Of a stretch of DNA of 64,000 nucleotides, positions 1 through 8,463 are shown in pieces (the stretch's first letter is position 1; every line of letters starts with the position of its first letter). Below the pieces are notes generated by a model. It made no database searches. It saw only the letters and a list, made by a program, of their open reading frames with translations, and was not told where the DNA came from. This DNA is from Gammaproteobacteria bacterium (lineage in GTDB: Bacteria; Pseudomonadota; Gammaproteobacteria; Arenicellales; UBA868), in NCBI GenBank assembly GCA_022450155.1, contig JAKUQR010000004.1:1-64000 (forward strand), in the 5' to 3' direction. The translations under genes were made by a program, and so were the position numbers.

Positions 1-60
1 ACGAAATGCTGTGACCTCGGCCCACGGGTCAAAACACTGATCGCGCAGTTCGATGTGCAT
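1..60 (-). CDS. moaE: molybdopterin synthase catalytic subunit MoaE (N-terminal fragment)
   Basis: Only the first 20 codons lie in the window, running off its left edge. They begin MHIELRDQCFDPWAEV, which fits the start of MoaE, the large subunit of molybdopterin synthase that puts the dithiolene sulfurs into precursor Z. The ATG at 60 has AGGAAA a few bases upstream. It follows moaD by about 11 bases on the same strand, so the two subunits of the enzyme are in one operon. The identification rests on this short stretch plus its neighbour. Confidence 0.72.
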   Translation of the reverse strand, partial: MHIELRDQCFDPWAEVTAFR

Positions 61-71
61 GGAATTTCCTT

Positions 72-302
72 TTAGCCGCCGGTCACAGGCGGAAAGAAAG
101 CCACCTCATCACCGTCTGTCACAGTGTGATCCAGGCTCGCGTAATTATGGTTGATCGCAACGAGCACTTCCTCATCGAGCGGCTGCCGGCTGATCGCCTG
201 CCAGACATCACGGACATCATTGACAGAATCAGCGGGAATTTCGGTCCGCGCAACACCAATGCGTTCGCGCAGGCTGGCAAAAAACCGAACATTGATCGTC
301 AT
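72..302 (-). CDS. moaD: molybdopterin synthase sulfur carrier subunit MoaD
   Basis: A 76-residue ubiquitin-like protein. It opens MTINVRFFASLRERIG and ends FFPPVTGG. The C-terminal Gly-Gly is the site that is adenylated and converted to thiocarboxylate to carry sulfur to MoaE. Length and both ends match the MoaD family. An upstream in-frame start at 392 would add 30 residues unlike the family and overlap moaB, so the ATG at 302 is preferred. moaE follows directly downstream. Confidence 0.9.
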   Translation of the reverse strand: MTINVRFFASLRERIGVARTEIPADSVNDVRDVWQAISRQPLDEEVLVAINHNYASLDHTVTDGDEVAFFPPVTGG

Positions 303-391
303 ACTAAGGTGATAACCTCTGCATACGGTGTTCAGAGAAGGCAAACTATAATAGGCTGTCAACGACAAGGCCACAACAGGTATCGGGAGCA

Positions 392-925
392 ATGACGGCG
401 ATCCAACGTGAATTCATACCGGTGAACATTGCCGTATTGACGGTCTCGGATTCAAGGACTGAAGCCGACGATAAGTCCGGCAAGCTTTTGGTGTCGCGCC
501 TCAATGACGCGGGTCACCAGTTGTTCGAGAAGACCATTGTCAAAGACAACATCTTTGCAGTGCGGGCAGTGGTCTCAAACTGGATTGCCGAACCTGACGC
601 TCAGGTTGTTGTCACCACAGGGGGTACTGGTGTGACCGGATTTGACGGCACCCCGGAAGCCGTGTGTCCACTGCTCGAAAAAACGCTGGACGGATTTGGT
701 GAAGTCTTTCGCATGATCTCCTACGAGGAGATCGGCACATCAACGTTGCAATCACGGGCCGTCGCAGGGGTCGCCAATGGCACCTATGTTTTCTGTCTGC
801 CCGGGTCTTCCGGCGCCTGTGCTACGGCGTGGGACAAGCTTTTGGTACACCAGCTGGATTACCGAACCCGACCGTGTAATCTGGTCGAACTGATGCCCAG
901 ATTGCTGGAACACCGACAGGCTTGA
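392..925 (+). CDS. moaB: molybdenum cofactor biosynthesis protein MoaB
   Basis: 177 residues of the MoaB/Mog family, which binds molybdopterin and in the Mog branch adenylates it before metal insertion. Visible family signatures are VLTVSDSR near the start, VVTTGGTGVTGFDGTPEA in the middle, and the C-terminal GACATAWDKL followed by RTRPCN. It is divergent from moaD and moaE and shares their promoter region. Its 3' portion (814-884) is repeated almost exactly at 2227-2297, next to a ruined integrase, so this gene probably served as an attachment site while keeping its natural C-terminus. Confidence 0.92.
   Translation: MTAIQREFIPVNIAVLTVSDSRTEADDKSGKLLVSRLNDAGHQLFEKTIVKDNIFAVRAVVSNWIAEPDAQVVVTTGGTGVTGFDGTPEAVCPLLEKTLDGFGEVFRMISYEEIGTSTLQSRAVAGVANGTYVFCLPGSSGACATAWDKLLVHQLDYRTRPCNLVELMPRLLEHRQA
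814..884 (+). repeat. direct repeat copy 1 (candidate attachment site in moaB 3' end)
   Basis: This 71-base stretch of moaB recurs at 2227-2297 in the same orientation with three transitions as the only differences (at 855, 872 and 882). It begins cgcctgtgctacggcgtggg. A duplicated gene 3' end flanking an integrase remnant is the usual trace of site-specific integration. Confidence 0.8.
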
Positions 926-1076
926 CCGATTCCCCGTTTGCTTAATGTACCGTCACGCTTGAAATTGGTTCAGGTGGTAGTTCTGGTTCTAGCGGTTCTA
1001 TACCCATCTGTTCACAAGCATAGTTGACCCCGGCTAGACTTTCCGAAGAGCAGTGGAAGACAGCGAGGATCAACCG

Positions 1077-1640
1077 ATGAATGAAAACGCGTTGTGTCCT
1101 GGACTCGGCGATTACCTCATAGCCCAAGCCAGAAACAACCACTGGAGCAATCATCGCCTGCATTCGGCATGTTTGCGACTGCCTGCCTCGGAGTACTACG
1201 CGAACCGCCCGAGCTTTTTCGGCTCCATACACATCCACCTGGATCACATCGTCTTCGTAGATTGGCTCTACTTAGAGCGCTTAACTGGAGAGCAGTACCT
1301 GCCCGCCGACGTTGGGGACGAATTGCACAACGAACTCGCGCCACTAGTGGAAGATCAGGTGACAGCCGATAGAGCGCTGATCGAGTACTGCGACGCCGCG
1401 ACGCCCGAAACCCTTGCCTCAGAGGTGTCGTTCAAGCTTTTGGACGGTACACAGTACACGGAGGCTGTCTGGAGCGTGCTTGCGCATCTGTTCACGCACC
1501 AGATTCATCATCGTGGTCAGGTGCACGATATGCTCTCGGCAACATCAGTGGCGCCGCCGCAGCTTGACGAGTTTTTCCTCAGCTCCGATTTGCCGCTTCG
1601 TGAGGCCGAGTTAAAGGCACTGAACCTACCCATTGAGTAA
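1077..1640 (+). CDS. DinB family protein
   Basis: 187 residues with the four-helix DinB/YfiT-like fold pattern. An early HIHLDHIVFVDWLYLERL supplies the first metal-binding histidine, and a late HLFTHQIHHRGQVHDML supplies the pair of histidines that complete a divalent metal site. Family members include thiol-dependent S-transferases, and the substrate here cannot be told. An upstream in-frame ATG at 1053 adds eight residues; 1077 is preferred because GAGGA lies just before it. The gene sits inside the moaB-flanked relic and its stop abuts the truncated end of the integrase homology at about 1641, so it is probably cargo of the element. Confidence 0.82.
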   Translation: MNENALCPGLGDYLIAQARNNHWSNHRLHSACLRLPASEYYANRPSFFGSIHIHLDHIVFVDWLYLERLTGEQYLPADVGDELHNELAPLVEDQVTADRALIEYCDAATPETLASEVSFKLLDGTQYTEAVWSVLAHLFTHQIHHRGQVHDMLSATSVAPPQLDEFFLSSDLPLREAELKALNLPIE

Positions 1641-2157
1641 CGTGACCAGTGATACTGGCAACTTCTATGACATTGAATCCACTCTCAAATAATCGTGATG
1701 TAGCCTCATGCCGTAAATCGTGGAACCGCAGACCATCAATACCGCAGTCATCGTTCAGTTTTGTAAAACGATTCCATTCTGTCCATCTATTCACACAAAA
1801 AATTGGTCTATCAGCCAGCTGGACTACCTTCCCTGGCGCTCTCAGTTGCTCTGTAAGCGCATTTAACGCTCTTTTGGACAAATGAAAAGATGGTGCGAGG
1901 TGTATCCGTCTTAGTCTGAGGAATAAGGAGCGTCTGATCTTTGAAATTAATATCGTGCTTCCTGATGTTATAGATTTCCCCCTGCCGCATAGCCGTTTCT
2001 ATAGCTACAATAAATTGACGTTTTAAACATGGTGGAGCGTGACGTAAAAAAACCGCTTTGCAAAGTCACGGCTGGTAAAGGTCTTGGTTACTGGCGCATA
2101 ACCCTTGCGTCTGACATTAGCCTGATAACGGCCCTCGCGTACTCTGATATAACCCAT
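1641..2157 (-). pseudogene. tyrosine recombinase (phage-type integrase) remnant
   Basis: Three pieces of one integrase are visible in different frames. From 2157 an N-terminal arm-binding domain (MGYIRVREGRYQANVRRKGY) runs 44 codons to a stop. Near 2015 the catalytic core resumes in another frame with ETAMRQGEIYNIRKHDI and QTKTDTPRT. From about 1881 a further shift gives SKRALNAL and then LRFHDLRHEATSRLFE and ITGHVT. Box I Arg, HxxR and the GH pair are present. The core-binding domain between the first two pieces is missing, and everything after GHVT, including the nucleophilic tyrosine, is lost where dinB begins. It cannot be functional. The N-terminus lies about 70 bases from repeat copy 2. 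Confidence 0.85.
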
Positions 2158-2226
2158 GATTCAGTCTCCATGTACGTACAATATTCAGCTATGGCGTCAT
2201 TGATGGGCAAAAAAGACTTGGAAAAA

Positions 2227-2297
2227 CGCCTGTGCTACGGCGTGGGACAAGCTTTTGGTACACCAGCCGGATTACCGAACCCGACTGTGTAATCCGG
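2227..2297 (+). repeat. direct repeat copy 2 (candidate attachment site)
   Basis: Near-identical copy of moaB 814-884 (68 of 71 bases). It is not attached to a moaB reading frame start and soon loses coding similarity. With copy 1 it bounds about 1.4 kb holding dinB and the integrase remnant. The following stretch, 2298-2479, holds nothing I recognise. Confidence 0.8.
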
Positions 2298-2479
2298 CAT
2301 CGGCTATCTGCACCATCTCTGGAGTATGCTTGTTGACTGAACACATATCGACATCAGGTGCCATCCGCTCCATGTTGATGACCAGTTGAAATTTCAATCA
2401 GGGTGCAATACGACCGTACAGTGATCTACGAGGTATTGTCACGTCGCCAACAGACGGTTTGTATGGCGAACTGACATCC

Positions 2480-4132
2480 TCAGGTGGCGCTGTGATCTCC
2501 GAAGTGGAAGTGGGGGTGTTCCGGCGACAGCGGTGGTTTGCCCAGTAGATAATCTGCTGCACGCTCGGCGATCATCTGGGTAGGCGCGTTTAGATTCCCG
2601 CTGACTATGCTCGGCATCACCGAAGCATCCACCACGCGCAGACCGTCTATACCGTGCACCCGCAACTCGGAATCGACAACTGCCTGATCATCACTACCCA
2701 TCTTGCAGGTGCCACAGGGATGGTAGTCGGTGTCGGCGGTAGCACGCACGTAGTCCGCAAGCTCCCGATCTGAGGTGACCTCCGGTGCCGGGGTTATTCG
2801 TTTGCCCCGAAATCCATCGAACGCCGGTTGTGTCAGGATGTCCTGCATCACCTTCAAGGCTTCGATCAGTTCCTTGAGATCCTGTGGATGACTGAGATAA
2901 TTGAAATGTGCTGCAGGCCTGTCACGTGGGTCAGCGGAATGGAGTTTTACTTGCCCACGGCTGAGTGGTCGCAACTGGTCGCAATTGAGCTGATATCCGG
3001 GGTATAACAGGAGTTTACGGTCGGCCCACTCACTGTATACGGGTGTGAAGTGGTATTGGAGGTTCGGATGTGCGGCATCAGTATTGCCGTAGACCATGCC
3101 GCCCATTTCCCAGATATTGGAGGCACCAATACCTGAGCGTGTCAGCAGCCACTGTACACCGACCCGCAGCTTTGACAGCGGCTGAGTTAAATGATGCAGG
3201 GTGACCGGTTGGGTGCACTCGAAACCTGTAATGATGGTCAGGTGATCCTGCAGGTTTTGTCCCACGCCAGGCAAATCTAACTCGGAGCGAATATTCATGG
3301 ACTTCAGATAGTCAGTAGGCCCGATACCGGACAACATCAATAGTTGCGGTGTTTTGATCGCCCCACAGCAGACAATCACTGCTTTGGCGGCCCGCAGCTC
3401 ACGAGTGTTACCGCGTGAAACGTATTCCACGCCGACAGCTCGTTTGTTCTCGATAAGAATGCGATTGACCAGTGTACCTGTCTCGAGACTCAAATTTGGC
3501 CGCGTCAGTGCAGGCTTGAGATGGGCAACCGCGGCACTGCTGCGGCGCCCGTTTTTGGTGGTACTGTCTAGCCGGGCGATCCCTTCTGGCTTGTAGCCGT
3601 TCAGGTCCTCGGAAGTACCCTGGCCAGACTGTTGGCCAGCTTCCCATAACGCATCAAACAGCGGGTTCTCGAGATGACCCCGGGTCACTCCAAGGGGGCC
3701 ATGGCCGCCGCGCCATTCGTTTTCTCCACGATCTGAAGATTCACAGCGCTTGAAGTAGGGAAGACACTGCGCATAGCGCCAGGCTTTCAGACCAGGGGTT
3801 TGTGCCCAGCGGTCGTAGTCCAGCGGATGGCCGCGCATGTATACCATCGAATTGATCGACGACGATCCGCCAATGACCTTTCCTCTTGGCAGCTGAATCT
3901 TTCGCCCGTCACACTCTGGCTCTGATTCGCTGTTGTAGTTCCAGTTGATACTCGGATCTTTATAAACGTTATAGACCCCGGCGGGTATGTGAATCATCAG
4001 TTTATGATCCATCGGCCCGGCTTCAAGCACGTGAACATCCAATGCCGGGTCTTCTGAAAGGCGGTTGGCGAGTACGCAACCTGCAGAGCCCGCACCCAGA
4101 ATGATGTAATCAAACAGCTTGTCTTCTGCCAA
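2480..4132 (-). CDS. GMC family FAD-dependent oxidoreductase (choline dehydrogenase-like)
   Basis: 550 residues, a normal length for glucose-methanol-choline oxidoreductases, which oxidise an alcohol while reducing FAD. The N-terminus carries the Rossmann FAD motif GAGSAGCVLANRL at about residue 13. GMC signature 1 (GKVIGGSSSINSMVYMRG) follows near residue 85 and signature 2 (GAIKTPQLLMLSGIGP) near 257. The C-terminal active-site region has YHPCGTCKMG and GNLNAPTQMIAERAADYLL. It resembles BetA and alkanol dehydrogenases, and the substrate is unknown. The start is TTG with AGGAG about nine bases upstream. It is last of three minus-strand genes with a hydrolase and a Rid-domain protein. Confidence 0.88.
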   Translation of the reverse strand: MAEDKLFDYIILGAGSAGCVLANRLSEDPALDVHVLEAGPMDHKLMIHIPAGVYNVYKDPSINWNYNSESEPECDGRKIQLPRGKVIGGSSSINSMVYMRGHPLDYDRWAQTPGLKAWRYAQCLPYFKRCESSDRGENEWRGGHGPLGVTRGHLENPLFDALWEAGQQSGQGTSEDLNGYKPEGIARLDSTTKNGRRSSAAVAHLKPALTRPNLSLETGTLVNRILIENKRAVGVEYVSRGNTRELRAAKAVIVCCGAIKTPQLLMLSGIGPTDYLKSMNIRSELDLPGVGQNLQDHLTIITGFECTQPVTLHHLTQPLSKLRVGVQWLLTRSGIGASNIWEMGGMVYGNTDAAHPNLQYHFTPVYSEWADRKLLLYPGYQLNCDQLRPLSRGQVKLHSADPRDRPAAHFNYLSHPQDLKELIEALKVMQDILTQPAFDGFRGKRITPAPEVTSDRELADYVRATADTDYHPCGTCKMGSDDQAVVDSELRVHGIDGLRVVDASVMPSIVSGNLNAPTQMIAERAADYLLGKPPLSPEHPHFHFGDHSAT

Positions 4133-4173
4133 TCTGATCTGCTCCTGGGCGGGTTTAGCGCAAGGGTTGAAGC

Positions 4174-4941
4174 TTATCGCAGAAATGAATCGAGTTTTTC
4201 AGCGATGAGTTGCGGGGCCTCCACCAGAACACTGTGTCGCAGACCGGGCAGGATCTCGAGCTGTGAGGCGGGAATTTTTTCATGCATCAAACGGGCCATG
4301 CGAACATTTGAACCGGGGTCATATTCACCGGTCATAACTAGAGTTTCACATTGAATCTGAGACAGGTGTTCTGCAAGGTCACTGAGCACAAATACCCGGT
4401 AGGCCTGAAAATAACCTTCCGGTGAAGTGGCACGTAACTCAGCAATTCGTTTTTGAACTCGTTCGGGATGATTCTGCCGAAATTCAGGGGAGAACCAGCG
4501 TTCCAGTGCCAACTCGATGTTGGTGTCTAAATCCCCTTTTTCCAGGTTGCAAATCCTTTCCTGTACGTGTTGTCGCTCGGCATCCGTACGCCCGGCAACT
4601 GCACTGAGAATTGCGAGTTGTCCAACACGCTCAGGATAGCTAAGCGCAAACTGCTGAACGATTAAACCACCCAATGAAAAACCGACCAGATGCGCGTGCG
4701 GCAGGCTTTCGTCGATAAAGATCGCTTCAAGGTCGTGTACGAAATCCTCAAGAGACCAGTCACCAGCCGGCACATCACTTTGACCGTGGCCCCTGAGATC
4801 GTACCGGAGCACACTGAAACGATTCTCCAGAACACCCGCGATCGGGTCCCAGATATTGAGCGTGCCGCCCAGACCGTGTATCAGGATCACGGTAGGGTGC
4901 TGTGCTGGATCCTGCCCGGAACAAAAAACATGCGTATACAT
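4174..4941 (-). CDS. alpha/beta hydrolase (3-oxoadipate enol-lactonase-like)
   Basis: 255 residues with the alpha/beta hydrolase fold. The oxyanion motif HGLGG is at 22-26, DLRGHGQSD at 48-56, the nucleophile elbow GFSLGG with Ser89, an acid in GEYDPGSN, and the catalytic His in LRHSVL near the C-terminus. Overall it looks like PcaD-type enol-lactone hydrolases, but that class of similarity is shared by many esterases. A TTG five codons upstream (4956) is possible; the ATG at 4941 is used here. It sits 41 bases before the GMC gene and 60 after the Rid-domain gene, likely one operon. Confidence 0.82.
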   Translation of the reverse strand: MYTHVFCSGQDPAQHPTVILIHGLGGTLNIWDPIAGVLENRFSVLRYDLRGHGQSDVPAGDWSLEDFVHDLEAIFIDESLPHAHLVGFSLGGLIVQQFALSYPERVGQLAILSAVAGRTDAERQHVQERICNLEKGDLDTNIELALERWFSPEFRQNHPERVQKRIAELRATSPEGYFQAYRVFVLSDLAEHLSQIQCETLVMTGEYDPGSNVRMARLMHEKIPASQLEILPGLRHSVLVEAPQLIAEKLDSFLR

Positions 4942-5001
4942 GGCGCCAGAACTCAAAGCCCTCAGTTGTATTCAATGATCTTAGGCTGCAATACCGAATT
5001 G

Positions 5002-6234
5002 TTAACCCTGTGCCACGCCCCAGATCTCGACCATCGAGTCTGCGGTCTGCATGTGGGGTACCGGCACCAGCGTGACCGGGGGTAGAACACCGCCACAGCA
5101 ATCACGCAGCAGCTGTAACAAATGCGGAGTGTTGTCTTCCTCATCTGAAGCGGTGTAGTAACAGACTATCAGTTTGAGGTCTGCCGGACTGCGGCCGAAT
5201 GGGCGCAGTAGATCGTCGATGTAACTCATGGTGAAGCGTGTCTGGGGTAATAGCTGACCGGACAAGACCCGTTTGCCAGTGTTGGAAAACGGCTCGGCCG
5301 GCACCTGCCCGCCCAGCCAGATCATGCCGCGCAATTTCTGAGCCTGACGGTAGGGCAGGCTCAACGGCCAGTCCCAGACCCGATCTGGCCAGGCGTCTTC
5401 TCGAGGGATGTACTTGTCATAACTGTGGCGGCGCTCGCGCATGGCGAGCACCTCGATCTTGGTCACCGTTTTATCCGGCCACAGCGTGTGACAGGGGACG
5501 ACTGTTGCTGGCGGACCAGGTTCGCTGAAGTAGGATGCCCGAGCCTGAGCCAGTGGCGCCCAGTCCTTACGTGTGGTGCCGAAGTAATAGCCCTCCATTT
5601 TCACACTGTCCTGAAGTGAGGCACCCACTGCGGTCAGGCTGTTTTGGAGCGAGGGCATAATGATATGTGACTGACCTGCCCCATCCAGGGCCGTATCGAA
5701 CGTGGCGTTGAAGTGCGCCGCGGTCCGGTTGGCCACAGCTATAAATTCCCCCGCCCGTAGGGCGGTCGTGACTACAGGGCATGTCGATGCATTGTTGCCT
5801 GCCACCTGCAGCGACTGGGTTTCAAATTGGAAATCTCCTGAGTCGCGCCAGTTGCGCACGGCAATGACCTGTACCTGGATTTCCTGGCCCTTGAAGGGCT
5901 GTAGCGGTACCGGCAAGGTCGAGATCACGGGTGAGGGCGCGTTGGGAAATGCGTCCTGCAGGGCCTGAACGATCGCGATTTCATCGCGGTTATCCTCGGG
6001 CCTGTAAAACGCTTTTACCCGCACGGCATCAGCCAGTGAGCAGTGTTCCTGATGAAGCGCTGCGGCAATGTTTTCGACAGCCCCTGTAATCTGCCGGGAC
6101 ATGTCACCGGGGTTGCGTAGGGCGCCGGTCGAATCAAAGTCACCGGCGCCGCCGACGAACGACAGCGCGCCGGCAGAGGCACAGACATTGTGAGTGAACG
6201 GTGTGGGTAATGACCAGATGGGTTTATTCGACAT
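5002..6234 (-). CDS. triple-domain Rid (YjgF/YER057c/UK114) family protein
   Basis: 410 residues made of three consecutive Rid folds, roughly 1-130, 145-270 and 285-410. RidA proper is a single domain of about 130 residues that deaminates enamine/imine intermediates. Its key Arg, in a PxRAA-type context, is absent here: the equivalent stretches read PSPVISTLPV, PPATVVPCHT and LPPVTLVPVP. The protein therefore probably belongs to the Arg-less Rid subfamilies and may bind or isomerise a small molecule. It is the first gene of the minus-strand group with the hydrolase and GMC oxidoreductase, pointing to a catabolic pathway. A canonical ridA exists at 28190. Confidence 0.75.
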   Translation of the reverse strand: MSNKPIWSLPTPFTHNVCASAGALSFVGGAGDFDSTGALRNPGDMSRQITGAVENIAAALHQEHCSLADAVRVKAFYRPEDNRDEIAIVQALQDAFPNAPSPVISTLPVPLQPFKGQEIQVQVIAVRNWRDSGDFQFETQSLQVAGNNASTCPVVTTALRAGEFIAVANRTAAHFNATFDTALDGAGQSHIIMPSLQNSLTAVGASLQDSVKMEGYYFGTTRKDWAPLAQARASYFSEPGPPATVVPCHTLWPDKTVTKIEVLAMRERRHSYDKYIPREDAWPDRVWDWPLSLPYRQAQKLRGMIWLGGQVPAEPFSNTGKRVLSGQLLPQTRFTMSYIDDLLRPFGRSPADLKLIVCYYTASDEEDNTPHLLQLLRDCCGGVLPPVTLVPVPHMQTADSMVEIWGVAQG

Positions 6235-6435
6235 GGTATTCAGGTGGGCGTGTTGGCCATGTTGGCAGAGCGTGAATTACACTGTGCCACAGACCCGCGT
6301 CAGGATGCACAAGCCTAATTTGTAATTCGATCGTACGCAAATCGCAGGCGCGTTTGTCTGTCTTTTGTTTATTATTGGCTCATATTCAGATTGAAGATCA
6401 TGTTGGCCGAATAAGGGACAACAGGAGAACATCGA

Positions 6436-7476
6436 ATGATCAAGTCATTTTACGCAACTCGTCAATGGGCATTGTGGGCCTACGGTGGCGGCCTGCTGCT
6501 GTTATCGTCGATCTGGCTACAGGTACAAATGACTGTGGCCATAAACACTTGGTATGGACGATTCTACGATCTGCTGCAGAATGCGGCCAGTTACAAAGAT
6601 AATCCCGACGACGGCATCTCGTTGTTCATAGCAGAGCTGGTCTCTATCAGTTACATCCGAAACGGATTTGAAGGCGATCTGTCATTTGTCGTCATAGCGT
6701 TTCCCTATATTCTGCTGGCGATTTTTACAGGTTGGTTTACACGCATCTACGGTCTGCGCTGGCGCGAAGCCATCACCTTTAATTACGTGCCGCGTTGGCG
6801 TAGCGTTCAGCAGGAGATCGAGGGTGCATCCCAGCGTATGCAGGAGGACTGCAACCGTTTTGCCCGGATCGTCGAGTCTCTGGGGCTGCAGGTTGTCCGC
6901 GCAGTCATGACCCTCATCGCTTTTATACCGGTGCTCTATGGACTGTCTGACAAGGTCGACCTACCGGTGTTAAGAGATATCGAAGGGTCATTGGTCTGGG
7001 GCGCTTTGATCGTCTCGCTCGGCGGTTTGGTTATTTCCTGGTTCGTGGGCTGGAAGCTGCCGGGCCTGGAATACAACAACCAGAAGGTTGAGGCGGCCTT
7101 CCGTAAAGACCTGGTGCTGGGTGAGGACGACAAAGCTCGTCACGCAGACCCCATAGCACTTCGAGGATTCTTCGGGGGTATACGATACAACTACCATCGA
7201 CTGTATCTACATTACGGTTACTTCGACGCCTGGATCTCTACCTATGACCAGTTTATGGTTATTGCCCCCTACCTCGTGATGGGGCCCGGATTATTCACAG
7301 GCGTTATTACATTAGGTGTCATGGTTCAGGTGTCCAATGCGTTCGGTAAAGTGCACGGCAGCTTTTCGCTGTTTCTACATAACTGGACCACCATCACCGA
7401 ACTACGCTCGATCTGGAAACGCCTGCATGAGTTTGAAGACAATCTCGACCGCTATGCGGTCCCAGCACCTGCTTAA
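6436..7476 (+). CDS. sbmA: SbmA/BacA-like inner-membrane peptide transporter
   Basis: 346 residues of the SbmA/BacA family, proton-driven importers of peptides and peptide-like drugs that resemble an ABC membrane domain without an ATPase. The sequence is strongly hydrophobic, with the family signatures WRxW-like TRIYGLRWREAITFNYVPRW, EGASQRMQEDCNRFARIVESLG, and the C-terminal NWTTITELRSIWKRLHEFE. The ATG follows CAGGAGAAC. No ATPase gene is adjacent, as expected for this family. It is divergent from the Rid-domain gene. Confidence 0.85.
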   Translation: MIKSFYATRQWALWAYGGGLLLLSSIWLQVQMTVAINTWYGRFYDLLQNAASYKDNPDDGISLFIAELVSISYIRNGFEGDLSFVVIAFPYILLAIFTGWFTRIYGLRWREAITFNYVPRWRSVQQEIEGASQRMQEDCNRFARIVESLGLQVVRAVMTLIAFIPVLYGLSDKVDLPVLRDIEGSLVWGALIVSLGGLVISWFVGWKLPGLEYNNQKVEAAFRKDLVLGEDDKARHADPIALRGFFGGIRYNYHRLYLHYGYFDAWISTYDQFMVIAPYLVMGPGLFTGVITLGVMVQVSNAFGKVHGSFSLFLHNWTTITELRSIWKRLHEFEDNLDRYAVPAPA

Positions 7477-7543
7477 GGGAGGTCTTTAATACGACGGTTC
7501 CGGTCACAATAGGGGCATTACTTACTGGTAATCCTACCGGGTG

Positions 7544-7882
7544 CTACTTGGGGTGTACCTCGAGATAAATTAGGCTGGCGTGGCCAGACTCGCCGTGGCT
7601 TTTGACCGAAAAGCGTCCGCTGGCGAAGGCTTTGAACTGCATTGCTGCGGGGACATGTGGGGTTACTTTGGTGTGTATATCGTAACCGTGGAGATGCAGC
7701 ACATCGGGTTTGTCGCTGGACCAGTACAGTTCAACCTGGTCGCCCTGGCTCACGCGAATCGTGCGCTCGTCGGTCAAGATTTTGCCATGCTGTATGTACA
7801 GTTCAAACCGCTTGACCGGTCCGGGGCCATTTGCCGCTACTGAGCCAGTCTGGTCATGTTTATGGGGCGTCTGCCCCGCGCC
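7544..7882 (-). pseudogene. cupredoxin-like domain, lacking its own start and signal peptide
   Basis: A cupredoxin-like beta-sandwich is readable (QGDQVELYW, DVLHLHGYDIH, GRFSVKSHGESGH, ending LEVHPK). In frame upstream, a His/Gly/Pro-rich linker (TPHKHDQTGSVAANGPGPV) leads back without any ATG or GTG to the TAG that ends the copper chaperone. The first possible start, TTG at 7777, would cut into the domain. No signal peptide is encoded. The simplest reading is the second half of a chaperone-cupredoxin fusion interrupted by the TAG. Confidence 0.6.
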
Positions 7883-8331
7883 CTACGTATCGACCATCTG
7901 CACCACGACCTGGACCAAAGTTTGTTCTGCCTGGTCAAATATCAGCAAAAGCGGGAAGCGGTCTTCCACCACGAGCGGTTGCTTAAGACCCATCAGCATA
8001 ATGTGGTGACCACCTGGCGCAAACAGCACATCTTCATGGGGGGCAGGATCACCGAATCGACCCGACGCATCTTCATCATTCCGTCCTCGAGGATATGCGA
8101 ATGAACTTCTACGCGCTCGGCAATCTCAGCCGATGCACCCAACAGTTTGTCAGGATGAGCGCCGTGGTTTGTCAGTGTCAGATAGACGGCGCCGTTGGGG
8201 CTGATGGGGGGTAGCGCTCGCGACCAGGGCGACAGGATATGGATGTTGCCAGCTTCATAATGCTGAGCAAAGGTAACGGCAGCTGCTAGCGGAAATACCA
8301 GCAGTCCAACAAGATATCGCAATAGTTTCAC
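7883..8331 (-). pseudogene. PCu(A)C family copper chaperone, frameshifted
   Basis: A periplasmic copper chaperone of the PCu(A)C family, which delivers Cu(I) to cytochrome oxidase CuA. The frame from GTG 8331 gives a signal peptide, then ILSPWSRALPP, AVYLTLTNHG and EVHSHILEDGMMKMR, and then goes wrong after VILPP. In the next frame the expected HEDVLFAPGGHHIMLMGLKQPL continues to a TAG at 7883. The shift lies at a run of six G (8038-8043 on the plus strand). With one base corrected the protein would be about 149 residues, the usual size. It may be a true mutation or a homopolymer sequencing error. Confidence 0.78.
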
Positions 8332-8351
8332 ACTCAGGCAGGACTGAACGG
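8248..8351 (-). repeat. signal-peptide repeat, copy A (copper chaperone)
   Basis: About 104 bases, also found at 11260-11363 in the same orientation with roughly 12 differences, nearly all transitions. It covers the GTG start, the signal peptide (KLLRYLVGLLVF...) through QHYEAG, and about 20 bases upstream of the start. The similarity stops at the start of the mature domain. Confidence 0.85.
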
Positions 8352-8463
8352 TCGCGAGTTTGAAATGCCGCGCGGCCAGAACACGACCGACTTTCACAGA
8401 CAATTCGATCAGACTCCCCATTACTGACTGCTCAAGACACTTGCCCCTACACGGAGCCTATGT

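Noticed and set aside
2029-2292. 87-residue plus-strand open frame
   Set aside because: It is antisense to the integrase N-terminus and ends in the moaB repeat read out of its own frame; no protein-like features.
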